Source of the DNA: Paraspadella gotoi
Taxonomy: Eukaryota > Chaetognatha
Reading direction: 5' to 3'
NCBI GenBank assembly: GCA_051294375.1
Contig: CM119263.1
Location: 28,681,280-28,745,279, forward strand
Length of the DNA: 64,000 nucleotides
Shown here piece by piece: positions 18,171 through 63,800 of this stretch. The notes under the pieces are model-generated. The model had not been told where the DNA came from. It saw only the letters and a program-made list of their open reading frames with translations, and made no database searches. Within the stretch, counting starts at the first letter, position 1. Every line of letters begins with the position of its first letter. Made by a program: the position numbers and the translations under genes.

Positions 18171-20399
18171 TGCATTTTTTCATTTTTGCATATCAGTCCA
18201 TATTTAATGACCCTCTGTACTGGTATAAGAGAAATTTCGCGACTGGACTGACACCGCCTGTGGCTGCCCTTAAGGTATAATTCACCACAGTAATATTTTG
18301 AGTTAAGGAGAAATAATGAAGTTGCTTGTTTCACTAGACGATAGAATTTTTTATTTATAAAACTTAAATGATTTCGACATGTATCAGTACTTTAAAAAAA
18401 AATGAATATGCGTCTCAATGACGTAGCGCAGAAGATAAACGTATTTGAGATTTTAAGCCGCTTCAAAAGTGTGGTTTTAACGATGTATTAATTGTCGTGG
18501 CAGGAATGGGCTCAGACTATGTTGTTTTTTTTTTTTGTCTTGCCGTGATACATGGGAAGACGATAAAAACGAGATGCGACGAGCAGAAAAACCAGTTTGT
18601 TTTGAAGTAGGATTATCTACGTTATTGCTCTTTAAATATTAAAGGGTGTATGTCGGAGCGAGTTAAAGAACCGAGGCAGGAGGGAGAGGATAGAGAGAAA
18701 GGGGCGTGAGAGGGAGGAAAGCGTAACTGTCGTCGAGTGCGTAATGCTTAAATAACTATTAAGCTAAAGGCTAAAAGTCGCTAAACTAAAAAGCATTATA
18801 TAAACTTTAAGCTAAAGAGCGGGCCGTGAGGGTAAGAACCGGGCATGTGTAAGTTGGTTTGCGATTTTAATGGATGTACCAAATGTTTCAGTGATTTATG
18901 AATTGCTTTTGTTTTTCCCTTAAGGACCTAGATCTTTGTTGGCCGCTAGTAACTAATTATAAAATATGGAAGTTACATAGCTAAATTGATAGATAATAAT
19001 TGTTAGACAAATAATTCTTAGAAACCTCTTGAAAACTAATTTAAAAAAAAAGGAAGAATGAGGGCGGCTGAAAGCGAATTTAACGACAAGCATGAAACAA
19101 TTTGTTAATATATTAAACTAAACAACTTGTTGGGTAGATTTATTTATGAATTTTGAAAGTCAAGTAAATGAAACTTGAAGACATTATCTCTATATGTAGT
19201 CATAGTGTTGATCTCTCTCTCCGTCTTTTCGGCGTCTCTCAGTCATCGTCGTCTCTGGTCTGATACTCAATGAGTTGAGACGAATTACCTGCCGCAACGC
19301 TAATACCTCAGCTTCTAAAGTTCAACTAAATTTCTATAGCTAAACTTCTTGTCTTCTAAATTCCTAAACCCTCTAAGTATGATTGCTTGTCCCTCTAACA
19401 ATTCCAAGAATTTGTTCGTGCTATGCTGCAGTTGCGCGATTTTAAATGCCGAGTAAACTTTTTGGTTTATTAGATATTCTTGCAGATTCTCTTATGTCAG
19501 CCATCATATGGATTCTGTTTTTCTCATTTTTATTTAATTTATTTATGTTGTTTTGTGGTTATCATGTTCGCACTTGGCATGTTGCGGTGGTAAGCCGTCG
19601 TCACGTCGTCGTCGTCGTTCGTCGTCGTTAGCGTCGCGTGACGATCGTCGCTCGTCGTCGTCTGTTTCTTGGTGTTAGAATCCAATACGAAAGAAAAACG
19701 GATTTTGGATGGGTCAGTTCCTGGCGTAGTACCTGCTGCCGTACTATCGATTTTTCCTCTGGGTGCTCGTGTTTTGTCAATTATAGAGGATGAAGAAGGA
19801 GAGAAAAAAGAAAAGATAGAAAAAAATGAGAAGGAGAATATGAAGAAAAAAAGACACAGGAAAAACTGTGAGAAGAGAAGAAACAAGAAAGTAAAAAATA
19901 AGGAGCACAGAGAGCGATGTATGAATGAAAGGCGGGAAAGGTAGTAAAGTAGTTTAGAAGGATAAAGTATTGTGTAATATAAATAAAGATATCGATAGCA
20001 GGAAAAGGTTTAAAATAGAGTTATAGAAATACATAAGCAAAATAAAAGAAAGAATTAAACCGCCGGAGATTTTTTAATAGCAGAGTGCGCGAAAAACCAA
20101 GCCTATGAGAGGAGAACTCTTCAGCATGAAGATAGGAGTCACGCGCGAGTTTTCGTCGGTCAGATTCGTGAGCTTAATCTGTCGCGAATTGACGGAATCG
20201 GCCGAGAGGTCCGTAAGTAGATGAGCGGTCTCCAATCACCGTCTGCGCACTGCAATCCACGGTAGCCGGACGCACGCACCAATCGGACTCTTCATCTTGT
20301 CCACACGCAGTCTTAGTGCTGAACACCAAAGCACCTCGCGTTTCGGCATCCTCTTGATCCGTGCCGTCGACACCAGGCCTGCAGAGAGCATGGCTACAG

Positions 20400-20605
20400 A
20401 CGTGGGCGACATCTTCGGAGGGAACACTCTTATCAATTTCGTCGAGTCGGACACGCGTTGTATGTGAGTTGTGGATCGAGAGTGTTGTGGTTTCTGGGTT
20501 CGCGACGTTCGGGCGGGCGAAGTATCGATCAAAGACCATCATCCAGGTCGTAGATGGATGAAGTAGGACGACGGATTGTAGGAATTGCGCTGTCGTGTCG
20601 GGGGT
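20400..20605 (+). pseudogene. CLPB: Noisy copy of the CLPB exon at 16,928-17,045
   Basis: GTGGGCGACATC is followed by recognisable but insertion-riddled sequence and no open frame. Flanks match those of the clean exon. Most likely sequencing error rather than a decayed gene. Confidence 0.65.
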
Positions 20606-21559
20606 ATAAGGGAATGTGGGGTCGAAGTGGAGGTGATTATTGAGGGTGGTGTGTGGGGTTCGGAGGATCGGCCACAAATGGCAGTGGGAGCGCGGTAAGG
20701 GAACGAGTAACAGGTAATTAGGTGCAAAAGCGCATGACTGTAGGAATTGAACACTTTAGGAATGGGCGGTGTGTCTTAGTGCTATGTTAATATTTTGTGT
20801 AACATTTGACGAACTTTTTTTGCTTTTTTCCGCTCTTTTCTTTTATCGTCCTTCTTACTATCGGTCTCTGTTCTACATCCTTCTATTCTCTATCTGTCTT
20901 GCTTTTTTTAACTTCGCCTCCGAACAAGATTCTTACCCTTACCTTGTTCATTTTCTTCGCTCTCCTTCATCTCGTATATATCCCTTTTCCAGATCGAAAC
21001 TCAATTCTTCACGCCAAGACCTTTAACGTCGTCCCTCTCATTTGATTATTCAAGTTGATTTGCATTGTATTCGGTCATCGTCATCTCTCGTCATTCCTGC
21101 TCGCAGTTCGTCTCGGTGATCGTCGTCCGTCTCTGCGTGTCACGCTGTCTCCTCTCATGCTCCAGTCAGGTGTCGATATCTCATTCTCTCAGGAGACTCC
21201 TACTCTCTCGTCTCGTCTCTATCGAGCTGCATGCGGCTCTCAGCTCGAGAAGTCCGGCTCTTCTGGTTTTGCTCGATCTCTCTCTCATCTTCACGATCCT
21301 CGTCACATCTCTCCTCTCACTATCTCATCCTGTCTCTTCTGTTCCTTGTCTTCTTCTTTCTTTACGGAATTTTGATTTCCTACCTTGACGCCACATCCCT
21401 CCTCTGGTCGCTCTCCACTCCTGGCTATCCGTATATTCCCTCGTCGCTCTTGTCCTCTACAGCATTTTCGTCTCCTCCTTCGCTCTCCTTTCTGTTTTTC
21501 CTTCTCCCCGACGCGCCCCTTTCCTCCCCGCCGAAGACCTTCAAAGGCCAGCGCGACTG

Positions 21560-21700
21560 ACGGCGTCTCGGGATACCGTTGCTCGCGCTCGCCCCATCGA
21601 ACGCGGTACGTCCAACGAGATTGCGCGCGTGCGCCAAGGAGTCGCGCGTACTCCAATCCGGAAGGAGTCGCGCGTGGCGGGGCGGGACTGGGAACCGTGT
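21560..21700 (+). CDS. CLPB: Possible CLPB sensor-2 exon seen only in noisy sequence
   Basis: Within the part of the noisy copy that spans the gap, one frame reads ARPIERGTSNEIARV. ClpB-family proteins carry GAR-P/S-I/L-K/E-R followed by an I/V-Q-x-x-I helix here, the sensor-2 region. GC-rich composition is similar to the known exons. Indels prevent a firm frame or boundaries. Confidence 0.3.
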
Positions 21701-22408
21701 GACGGTGGAGGGTGGTGATTTGAAGGTGGGGTTGTTGGTGGGTGGTGATCTAAACTGATAATGATGATGATAAAGAGTTCGTTGATGATTGAAATATGCT
21801 GAGTGCTGCCGTGCGGACGATCAACAACAAACAAATCGACAAAGTCAGACGTGACAGATGCAACAGCTGACAGGATGCAGTGGGCAAACAGTGACATTTG
21901 AGACCAGGCCAAGGGGTTCAGGCTTGCCCTAGGATAGTTGAACGTGCTGATGAATAACTGATGATGGATGGATTCGATAAAGTTGATGTGTGTTCTCTGG
22001 CAGCACGATGGATGAAGAAAAAGACGTCGAATAAGACGAGGAAAAGGAAAGGTGCGGAAGGTGGCCAACGCTTGAGGCCAACGTTTATGGGCCAACGTTG
22101 TATGACTAACGCTGAGGCCAAACGTTTTATGGCAACATGCACTGAGGAGGCGAACCGAGCCGAAAAAGCATGAAGGAAAAGCAGTTGTGCATAGCCGCTT
22201 ATCGGGTCGACAACTATATTGCCAGATAAAAAGATGCGCAATTATAAAACCAGAATACGAGCGTGATATCGATAATCTTAACGTAAAGTTATTCTTCACA
22301 TAATCCTGATCACAGGTTTAGAAATCACGCAGGCATCAATTGTGCGCTTCAAGACGAGTTATTCGTAGCCAAGGGTGCCCTGTTTCCCCGCACTGGCGCA
22401 TATGACCG

Positions 22409-22433
22409 NNNNNNNNNNNNNNNNNNNNNNNNN
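22409..22433. other. Assembly gap (25 N)
   Basis: Fixed-size gap. In the inverted copies of this region the corresponding place holds a 70-bp tandem satellite (36,192-37,045). Confidence 0.95.
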
Positions 22434-22479
22434 AGACCCCCCCTATCCCTCCCCCCCTCATGGGGATAATTTCACTCAC

Positions 22480-55256
<32,777 letters not shown>

Positions 55257-55260
55257 CTTG

Positions 55261-55264
<4 letters not shown>

Positions 55265-55336
<72 letters not shown>

Positions 55337-55337
55337 A
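55265..55337. repeat. (GA)n microsatellite abutting an erg acceptor
   Basis: About 36 GA units; on the minus strand it is the polypyrimidine tract of the acceptor at 55,257. A second run is at 55,408-55,442. Confidence 0.94.
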
Positions 55338-55400
55338 AAAAATTGACAGAGCGGGAAAGAAGAGAGAGAGGAGAGGAGAATAGAGAGTACAGAAAATTAC

Positions 55401-55442
<42 letters not shown>

Positions 55443-55446
<4 letters not shown>

Positions 55447-56380
55447 TAAAAATCGAATAAATCGATAAGAACAAACGGGAGCCAGTGGCGAAACTCAGGG
55501 CCAGAGCCAAAGCCAGAAAGCGCGAGTTGATTTTCAAACGGGGGGGGGGCGGGGTGCAGGGGTAAGAGGGGAGGGATGGGGGCTATGAAGGGAGGGGGGG
55601 ATTTTGAAGGGTAAATGGAAAGTTTACAGGGGTGATATATCAGGGGAGATTGGGGCGTATAGAGGACGTATTAGGGAAAATTTAAGGGAGTTGAAGTTGG
55701 CGATAAGTTGAGGGCTTATCATTATCATTATCAATATCTCATTATCATTATCATTTGAACGAAAGTTTATTGAAAAAAGTAGTGACACTAGTGACAGCAG
55801 GAGTGAGAGTGAGTGGTGTGAGAGCGAAATGGAAAGGTGAGTCCCTGCTTGTTTTTTGTCAACAAACTCGTTGGTCTCCGCTTACAACAATGAGATCCTT
55901 AAGTAAATACAAACAAAAGTAGAAAAAGTAATAAACAACGTTAAACATATTCGGCGTTAGAAGGTAAAGATCGACCTTGAAGTTTATATCACACTTTTAT
56001 GATAAGACGACTTGGTTAAAATGTCAATTATGTAGGTTTACATGTAAGTAAACATTCTTAAGATTCAGATCATTCGACTTTAGGACAATTTAGTTATGAA
56101 TAAAGATAAAATTTGCGGTATCAACGTTAGCGAATTACTATTTGCCCTTTTCGTTACGAGACAGCGAAAGCCAAAAAAGAAAGAAAGAAAGAAAAATGTG
56201 CGGACGTCTTTTTCTTCTTGGTTTCCTTTTTTGTCGAGTCAGCCTGTCAGTCTATCTGTCAGGACGGACGGACGAAGGAATTTCTAATTAACGCCGAGAC
56301 TAATTCTTCCAAATTTCTTTTTTCCTTTTTTCTAGTTCGAACAGCTCAGGAGTTTTTTGGTTCATTACAGTCGGTTAGAT
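55443..56380. other. erg intron, nothing identified
   Basis: G-rich from 55,530 to 55,700, then AT-rich. No exon supported. Confidence 0.6.
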
Positions 56381-56382
56381 GA

Positions 56383-56815
56383 GTCTTGGAATGGCAAAGA
56401 TCTTGAATAATAAATCTTGAGATGGCTCAGACTTTGAATGATAAATCTTGAGATGGCAAAGACCTTGAATAATAAATCTTGAGATGGCTGAGACTTTGAA
56501 TGATAAATCTTGAGATGGCTGAGACCTTGAATGATAAATCTGGAGATGGCTGAGACTTTGAATGACAAATCTTGAAAGAGCTGAGAATTTTAATGGTGAA
56601 TCTAGAGAGTTCTGAGACTTTGAATGATATATCTTGAGATGGCTGAAACTTTAAATGCTAAATCTTGAGATGGCTGAATAATAAATCTTGAGATGGCTGA
56701 GACTTTGATTGATAAATCTTGAGATGACGGAGACTTTGAATGATAAATCTTGGAATGACGGAGACCTTGACTAATAAATCAAAGACGATGAATAATAAAT
56801 CTTCAGATGACAAAG
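56383..56815. repeat. ~31-bp minisatellite
   Basis: About 14 copies of a unit near GAGATGGCTGAGACTTTGAA plus TGATAAATCTT, with substitutions and two shorter units. Intronic if the erg 5' end lies further up. Confidence 0.92.
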
Positions 56816-59020
56816 TTACTTTGCGCCGCCCTGTAACGCTCTGAACTCTGCAGTCAAGTCTTTGGCCCGACAGGATAAGATAATTGATAACCGTCTGAAT
56901 TGATTATGAGGTTTTGACTTCGAACTCTGGAGTAAGGAGTCTTCGCCGAGTCAGGACGAGACAACCCGCAACGACAACAACTACAACAGTGCGGGGTAAG
57001 TGAACTGATGACGACGACGACGACGACGACGACGACGCGGAAAAACGCAATTCCGTCACCAATAACGACGACAATAAACAACCGGAAAAACAATTAAAAC
57101 GAAAACGAGTTTTACGACGTCAACTCGGCTCCAAAAAAAAAAAAAGAAAATTACATTTCAGAAAATGATATTTTTTTAACCTTTTATTTAGCTTATATTT
57201 TTGTGAGACATTTGTGTACGCTTCCAGTATTCATCAATTCACCTCTTTCGACTCTTATTCACCACTTTTCACTGACAAAACCAGAGCAAAGAGTTGCTTC
57301 ACACTTTACGACATCCTGGTCGTGACTTTACAACATCCGGGTCGTCAATCGTAGAGAGCGATTCGAGTCCTTGAAAGATCTCGTCTTTTCCTTTCGCTCC
57401 TCTTTTCAGCTCCTCTTCCTTTCGCTCCTCTTTTCAGCTCCTCTTCCTTACCCCTCTGCTCCTTCCTCCTCCCAGATTCCAACACGCGACCAATCAACCG
57501 TGCAACTTGAGTGCGAAGGGAGAGTGGGGATGTGGTCAGGTGTGCTGACCTCGAATGGATCAGTGGTCACGTGTACGAGCCGCTCCGTGGTAACGTGAGC
57601 AAACGTTCCGCGTACGTTTATCCGTCCGTACGTTTGTCCGTTCGTACATCACCCCACGCGTTCGACACGGATGCCCGCGCCGGGTCGGCCTTGGGTTCAG
57701 TCTCAACGTCGAAACCCACGAGACTTGGTATCGTCTTCGTCATCGTCATAATTGTCGTCGTTGTTGTCGTTGACCTTAATCCTTCCTCTTTTCTGCTTCG
57801 TGGCGGTTTTTTCTCCAACGAATAAATTTGGACCCAAAAGTGTTTCTCTTCACTTCAGTTGACCTCAATTTCCTCTGACGACCTACTTTACCTACCGACT
57901 TGACCGACCGACCGACCGACCGATGAACTCACCTTATTTCTCCCACCTTCTCGTCGCGGACCGACCGACCATCGTTTAATTCTCTTCGAACGATGAGGTC
58001 AACATTCGACGCGCGCGTGCAGGGAGTATCGCAGGTCGTGGCGTTATCCTGGAACCGCCGTCCCGCGGCCGAGCGGGTCCCGAGTTCGAATCGGTTGGAA
58101 GCGAATCACAGTGTCCCTCTTTTATAGTCAGGCAATTTAGTCTGCCACAGTCTTTCACAGTCTTTCACAGTCTTTCCATAGCCGCCCGTAGACCTCCCCC
58201 CTAGTCCAACTTACACGTCCCGCGGATAACCTCGCCAGTCGCCACCTGCGTCTGGAGACCAAGGGATTTTCCTCCCTCCTCCTCCTCCTTCTTCTCCTTC
58301 TCCTCCTCCTCATGCAATATTCAATTTGCTCTCGAATCAGTTTCCCTCTTTTCTCGGAAATCCTCTTCTTCACTTTTCAGAGGCAGAGACAGTGAGATCA
58401 GCGGCGGAGAAAGGAAGCTGCATCTCTGAGGACAACTGAAGGTTATATATATGAACGGACCGAAATCAAGACTACATGAAATTGGTACAACGGTACAACC
58501 AATATAACAGTTATTCATTCATTTCATAAATAACTTAATAAGCTAGAGAGAAGAGAGAAGTGGGTTCAGCGACAAAAAAAAGTTATGATCTTACACGTAT
58601 GTGTGTATAAATTTATTATGATTTTATATCCAATCTACATTAATTAAACCTGATTGCAATTCCTTGTGAATCTCGATCGCACCTAAGGTGAATCTCATCG
58701 CATCCCCCTGGCGTCGAGGAAATAAACAAAGAGTGAAACAAATGATCTTTGCGCGGGAGTAGAAGTCGGCCCCTCTGTCCTTGCTCCCCCTTCCTCCCTC
58801 CACAACCCACCCACCTGATTGAAATTTCTTTTTATTTCCTTACCCCTTCCACCCCTACCCAGTACCCACCACACCCCCCCCAAAAAAAAATCGTGATCAG
58901 CAGGCGTCCAAGATCACAATCACATGATTCCCTTTTGTTTTATTTCACTTCCGTTGGATTCACCGACGGAGGAGATCGAAAAAAGACGGAAGGCGTCGCC
59001 ATCTCTCTTAATCTCGGGGA
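56816..59020. other. Region without a supported gene
   Basis: Contains a (GAC)n run (57,011-57,038), a CT-rich stretch (57,375-57,480), CCGA tetranucleotides (57,903-57,922) and a CCT/CTC run (58,271-58,312). Several short open frames exist but none has splice sites plus conserved motifs. The erg PAS exons were looked for and not seen. Confidence 0.5.
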
Positions 59021-59025
59021 CTCAC

Positions 59026-59046
59026 CGGGGGATTTCTCCATAATTT
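59026..59046 (-). CDS. erg: Possible 21-nt erg microexon
   Basis: Acceptor CTGTCAG and donor GTGAGT flank 21 nt that read IMEKSP in the phase needed by the exon at 55,256. hERG has VVMEKDMVGSP at the end of the PAS region. The match is only a few residues long, so chance is a serious alternative. Confidence 0.2.
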
Positions 59047-59054
59047 CTGACAGG

Positions 59055-59056
59055 AG

Positions 59057-59130
<74 letters not shown>

Positions 59131-59148
59131 GAGAGAGAGAGGGAGAGA
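59055..59148. repeat. (GA)n microsatellite
   Basis: GA units with rare interruptions. Confidence 0.93.
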
Positions 59149-59402
59149 GACTAGCTGAAACTATCGTCGGTGGATTTCGTTATTGCGGGTTACGGTTTTG
59201 CGGAGTCGTTTTAAAACGAGAAAAGTTTTGGTTTTCGTCTACTTCTTTTTTATTAACATATTTTTGTTCTTTTTTTTTTTCAGCTGCGCCGCAACACACG
59301 TTGGAATCTCCGTTCTTGTTTTAAATTTTCTAAATTTTTTTAAAACGATTTATTAAGGAATGGACTGTTTGTATCTTATTAATCTTATCTTATTAATGTT
59401 AA

Positions 59403-59404
59403 TT

Positions 59405-59465
<61 letters not shown>

Positions 59466-59475
59466 TTCTCTCTGC
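59403..59475. repeat. (TC)n microsatellite
   Basis: CT repeat with TTTC interruptions. Confidence 0.92.
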
Positions 59476-60214
59476 CTCTCCACCTCCTTAATTGTAGTTG
59501 TACTATGAAAGACCCCCGCAGATCATTAAGCTCTTTTGAATCTTTTTTTTCCCTTTCCCTGGAGTTTCATTTCCTTTTTTTATTCTTCTATAGTATTTTC
59601 CTTTACACTTTAATATATCACGGCACGCACATTCGCACGCACGCACGCACGTCCACGCATTCAGATCTAAGTCCTTTTCTCCTCTTGTAAGCCATTTTCT
59701 TTTTCAATTTTCTCTTCCTTTTTCAATTTTTTTTTGTTCTTCAATCGTCGAGATTTGAATCGATGCTTTTTTGTTTTTTTTTCTCTTGACTTCATTAAAT
59801 TTCCGACGACCTCTAACGACGACTTTTTCTTTGTTTATCTTTCGTTTGTCTGTTGACGGAAGTTGTCTTCTTTTTGTTCTTTTACATCTCGTACAATTCC
59901 TTACTTTTTTTATTGTTTAACTACCATTTTATGTCTTTTTTATTAATTCTAAAATTTTTTTTTCTTTTTGTTTATTTTTCGAACGAGAAAGAAAATTATT
60001 TAAAATTCTCCTCTATTTCTTTTCTTTTCCTCTCTTTTCCTTTTCTTTTCTCCCTTTATTTCTCTTTTTCTTTCCTCCCTTTTTTCTCCTTATTCTTCCT
60101 TCGCATATCTTTTCTTTTTTCGTTTCTTTTCTTCTTCATCAATTTATTCAAACGCCCAAAACATTCATTCATCCAACCTCCGCCGAATAGGATCATAGCG
60201 CTCTGATCTAGAGA

Positions 60215-60215
<1 letters not shown>
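59476..60215. other. T-rich sequence, nothing identified
   Basis: Polypyrimidine-rich; CACG tetranucleotides at 59,628-59,652. No gene seen. Confidence 0.6.
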
Positions 60216-60217
<2 letters not shown>

Positions 60218-60267
<50 letters not shown>

Positions 60268-60307
60268 TCCTCTCTCTCCTCCCTCTCCTCTCTCTCTCTC
60301 TCTCTCT
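60218..60307. repeat. (TC)n microsatellite
   Basis: CT repeat with a CCTC interruption. Confidence 0.92.
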
Positions 60308-60309
60308 AT

Positions 60310-60487
60310 TACAGCTGGCTGTTCCTCCTCGTGCCCACTCGTTCCTGATAATCTGTTTGTGGTGGCGACTGTTGTTAACGAGGATAAAACGGCGCCACCG
60401 CCGGCCGCCGCCGCCGCCGCCGCCGCCACTGCCCACGAATCAATGAGTCTTTGCGGGCGCCGCGTTTGTTTCGTTTCCGTCCGCCAT
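60310..60487 (-). CDS. Possible minus-strand exon with poly-Ala/Gly (unresolved)
   Basis: A GC-rich island in AT-rich surroundings. On the minus strand an ATG at 60,487 reads MADGNETNAAPAKTH then stops. A shifted frame reads a poly-Ala run, GGGAVLSSLTTVATTN, RLSGTSGHEEEQPA with a GTAATA donor-like end. One indel would link them. It could be a 5' exon of erg or an unrelated promoter-type island. No domain is visible. Confidence 0.25.
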
Positions 60488-60608
60488 TAGCGAACATCCG
60501 GAGACCGAGATGTCTCCGTATGTGCATCTCGTTCTCTCTCTGTGTATCATTATTTTTGTTACGCTCTATTTCTATGTATCTTTGTTTTCATCTTTATTTC
60601 TCTCTTTT

Positions 60609-60659
60609 TTCTTTCTTTCTTTCTTTCGTTCTTTCTATTTCTTTCTTTTTTTCTTTATT

Positions 60660-60731
<72 letters not shown>

Positions 60732-60735
60732 TCGT
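60609..60735. repeat. (TTTC)n tetranucleotide array
   Basis: About 28 units, perfect from 60,657 on. Confidence 0.94.
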
Positions 60736-60840
60736 ATCATCATTCCATATTTTTTTAAACTTTTTCCCTTTTTTATTTCATTTTAGATCTTACTTTTTTT
60801 TTCTTTCTTTCTTGTCTTTATATTTCTCTTCTCTCTAAGA

Positions 60841-63800
60841 GAAGAAGATAAGAAATATCATTGGTTACCGTGCTTTATAAACAGTGAAATAAAAGCATAA
60901 AAAAGTTATAAAATAAAACCTTATAAAGAGTTAAATTAATGATTAAACATCATGCAATTAACTAATTGGAAATTCGAAACGTATATAATCCGTGGTGGTT
61001 TAACCCGGATGTTCAAGGAAATGATTAATAATGTTTCTTTACGTTCGAAAACCTATTTCCTAATGAGGAGCAGAACCTTACATGCGTGCAATGAGGGAGG
61101 GATGTTATGTGAATCAATCAAAGGTTTGGGTTTGTGGTCGGAGGATTCAACCGACAGAAACACAAGGGATTCACATGGAATTAGACAAGGGTGGATAGAG
61201 TTGACAAGGGGTGTCGGAGTTGCAGGATGTTGTGAAAGGGTTTTTTTACTTTAATACCGGTGTCAAACAGAAAAGCAGTAATGCGAATTTACAGTTTTTA
61301 ATATTTATCTATACTATTCGGATTCTGTTTTTTGTTTGTTTTTTTTTAATAGCAGATATCTTGCTGTCTAATGTCCTTTTGTAACAGATGAAGAGAGTCG
61401 TAAACAAAAAAAGTGCGCAAAACTTCACTATTGATACTCGACAATCTTGGATTAAATCCCAGACTGTTATCGTCTTAAAGAATATCCGTTTCAAATTTAT
61501 TGTCTAAATTAGTTTCTACCGCTATTTTTATAAAAGTTTAACAGCGGTCATCATTCGAAAAATTTCTTTACCCTGACAAAGTGAGGTGATCTACGAAAGA
61601 GTTATTATGACAGTGATAATACAGGAGAAGCACGCGTTTTTGAGAAACCAGGATTACAGAGAAAGGTAGCGGATCGATAGATTTAACTCACAGTACGATG
61701 ATGGTCACTTGGTGTTTTCGCTTTTTGTTTTTTTTCAGTGACCCACACTAGAAAAAAAGACCAACTTTTGATATAGCCATCATCATGGAAAGGACAGTGT
61801 TTTTCGATGCGCGATTTGGCTCTTACAAACGGATTAATCGATCCTAATGATTTACATCCGACGTATTCGCTTAAATTTTCAATAATTCAATTTCAAATTA
61901 TTTACAACTCACCTCATTGTAATTGTAAAGTCATACTCCTCTTAAAAGAGACCAAGCAAAAATATTCATTTCAGATCTTCGCAAATCTCTCGATTGCAAG
62001 CTGATTTATTGGTATGTGCGTTTCCTCTCAAAACTTGTATGAAAAGGGAAAAAGGGGATTATATAATTACGCTGGCAGGGAGGAGGTTTTAGGACTAACG
62101 TTAAACGATTACTTAGTTTACTCCTTTTTTGAATAATCGTTGAATTCTACATTCCATGGTAACAAGATTCTTGGGGGCTGGGGTACTCTTTTACTTATTA
62201 TCTATTGTCGAGCTGGGGAAAATTACCAAAATCATTCGTTGACGAATTGCACATTTTTTGGGGAGATAATTATGTTTTTGGATACTATATGATCGAGTTT
62301 TTCATTATTAAGATCAAGTATACTCAATTATTTTCTCCATCCATAACTGTATAGGATGGATCTGTCATACATTTGTTTACTACATCCTCACCGTAGACAA
62401 AGTTTAAATTAAAAATTCGTTCCAACCTGAGCAACCTTTTTCTCCAACCATTGTTGCATGAAATGTAGATTGAGTTAGTGGTAGGAGAAAAAATGGGAGC
62501 TAATGTTGACAGCCCGGCGTAAACTTTCGCGCTCTTTTGTCTACTGCGTCGGTGTCAAATTTAAAAAGGTTCTTTTGAATATGGCAATCATTGAAATTGT
62601 TTTATATGCTTCGTTTGTAACGTACCTGTTTAATAACTTGTTTACACTGGATGTCACTTAAAGACGAAGAAAAGAGGTTTAGGTCGCAGCCTTAGCAGCA
62701 GTCGGTATCACTAGAGGCTTGATTTTGACAAACAATCCATCTTTTCCTAAGTCCAATTCAGCAACTAAAAGTGAAAGGTAATGAACGATATTACATTTAT
62801 AGTTTTAGCCTTATTTAAGTGGAGAACAACAAGTTAAGATTCCTATTGTAAGAGATATATTCGGTGATTGCAATGGTTACGCTAATTAGGGCTGATTCAC
62901 ATAAACATTTCCCTAAGGCGCATTTCAACTTCTTAATTAAACTTTTTGGTAAACGCCTTTAGTTTTTTTTTGATAAATTTATAAACTGTAGGGAATAATA
63001 ACAAATATAATTCTACGTATACATTTGAACAAAACTATATCATCGCTTACAATATCTGTTCAGCACATTAACTAAGGACTATCCACAAAATAGAAAAAAG
63101 GATAGGTTGAAAGTGAACTAAAAGAAGGCACGTCCCACCGTCATAAAAAAATCGTATATAAAACTCTGTAACAACCAATTAGATTAATTAATACATAATC
63201 GATAAATGTATTTTACCTGTGAAATCAAAGAAGTGTAAACGGGAGCAGCCGGAGGACGTCCGTTTTGGAAATAGATGCATGGATTTCATCAGAAACTAAC
63301 TGCAGTAGCAAAGAGTAACGAAAACCACGTAACTTGACACAGAGAAAAAGACAGCGAAATAACACGACTCAATGCGTTTTCTTCATTATTTCATCAATAA
63401 TTTATATAATGATATAATAACACACCACAGGAATAAATTACTAATACTTATTTAATTATGTCACTTTTATTATTATTTTTTTTTTTAAATCTAACTTTTC
63501 AAAACTTAATCCCATGTATCAATAAAATTTTTCAACACATAGGCGGAAGAGGAAATTCCTTGGGATAACTATTTGGAAAAGTGTAAATCCTAGAAAGATG
63601 AAATTAGCTTCTAGTCCAGAGAAAGACGGAAATAGAAAAATTAAATAGGATATAGTAGAAAAGAAAAAAAATTAAAACTAACGTCTGTTTGTAAACCATT
63701 TGCGCGGCAGTCTAAACTCGAAGCCAGTAAGAGAAGATTTAAAGATTTCGGCCCAAAATTTACGGTGAACTTTGAAAATGTAATTTTGAGCCCAAATTGT

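Larger units (their letters stand above)
18177..22340. repeat. Error-rich direct copy of 15,290-18,170, spanning the 671-N gap
   Basis: Landmarks appear in the same order: CATATCAGTCCATATTTA, the TAAAGC-like run, the (GTC)n array, the CLPB exon region (about 20,400-20,605) and finally the GAGGCCAACG repeats at 22,070. Differences are scattered single-base insertions every few bases, typical of an uncorrected long read. It is best read as a second representation of the same locus that also contains the sequence missing in the N gap. Confidence 0.8.

Noticed and set aside
57618-57825. Exon with GFDVETEPKADPARASVSNA on the minus strand, or a hydrophobic frame on the plus strand
   Set aside because: Both derive partly from GTC/GAC repeats; no convincing acceptor and no family match.
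58035-58110. tRNA gene suggested by GAGTTCGAATCG
   Set aside because: The T-arm stem does not pair and no A box or acceptor stem is found on either strand.
60952-61254. 100-codon plus-strand frame
   Set aside because: In the noisy copy only; the clean counterpart near 52.0-52.25 kb is AT-rich intron without the same open frame.
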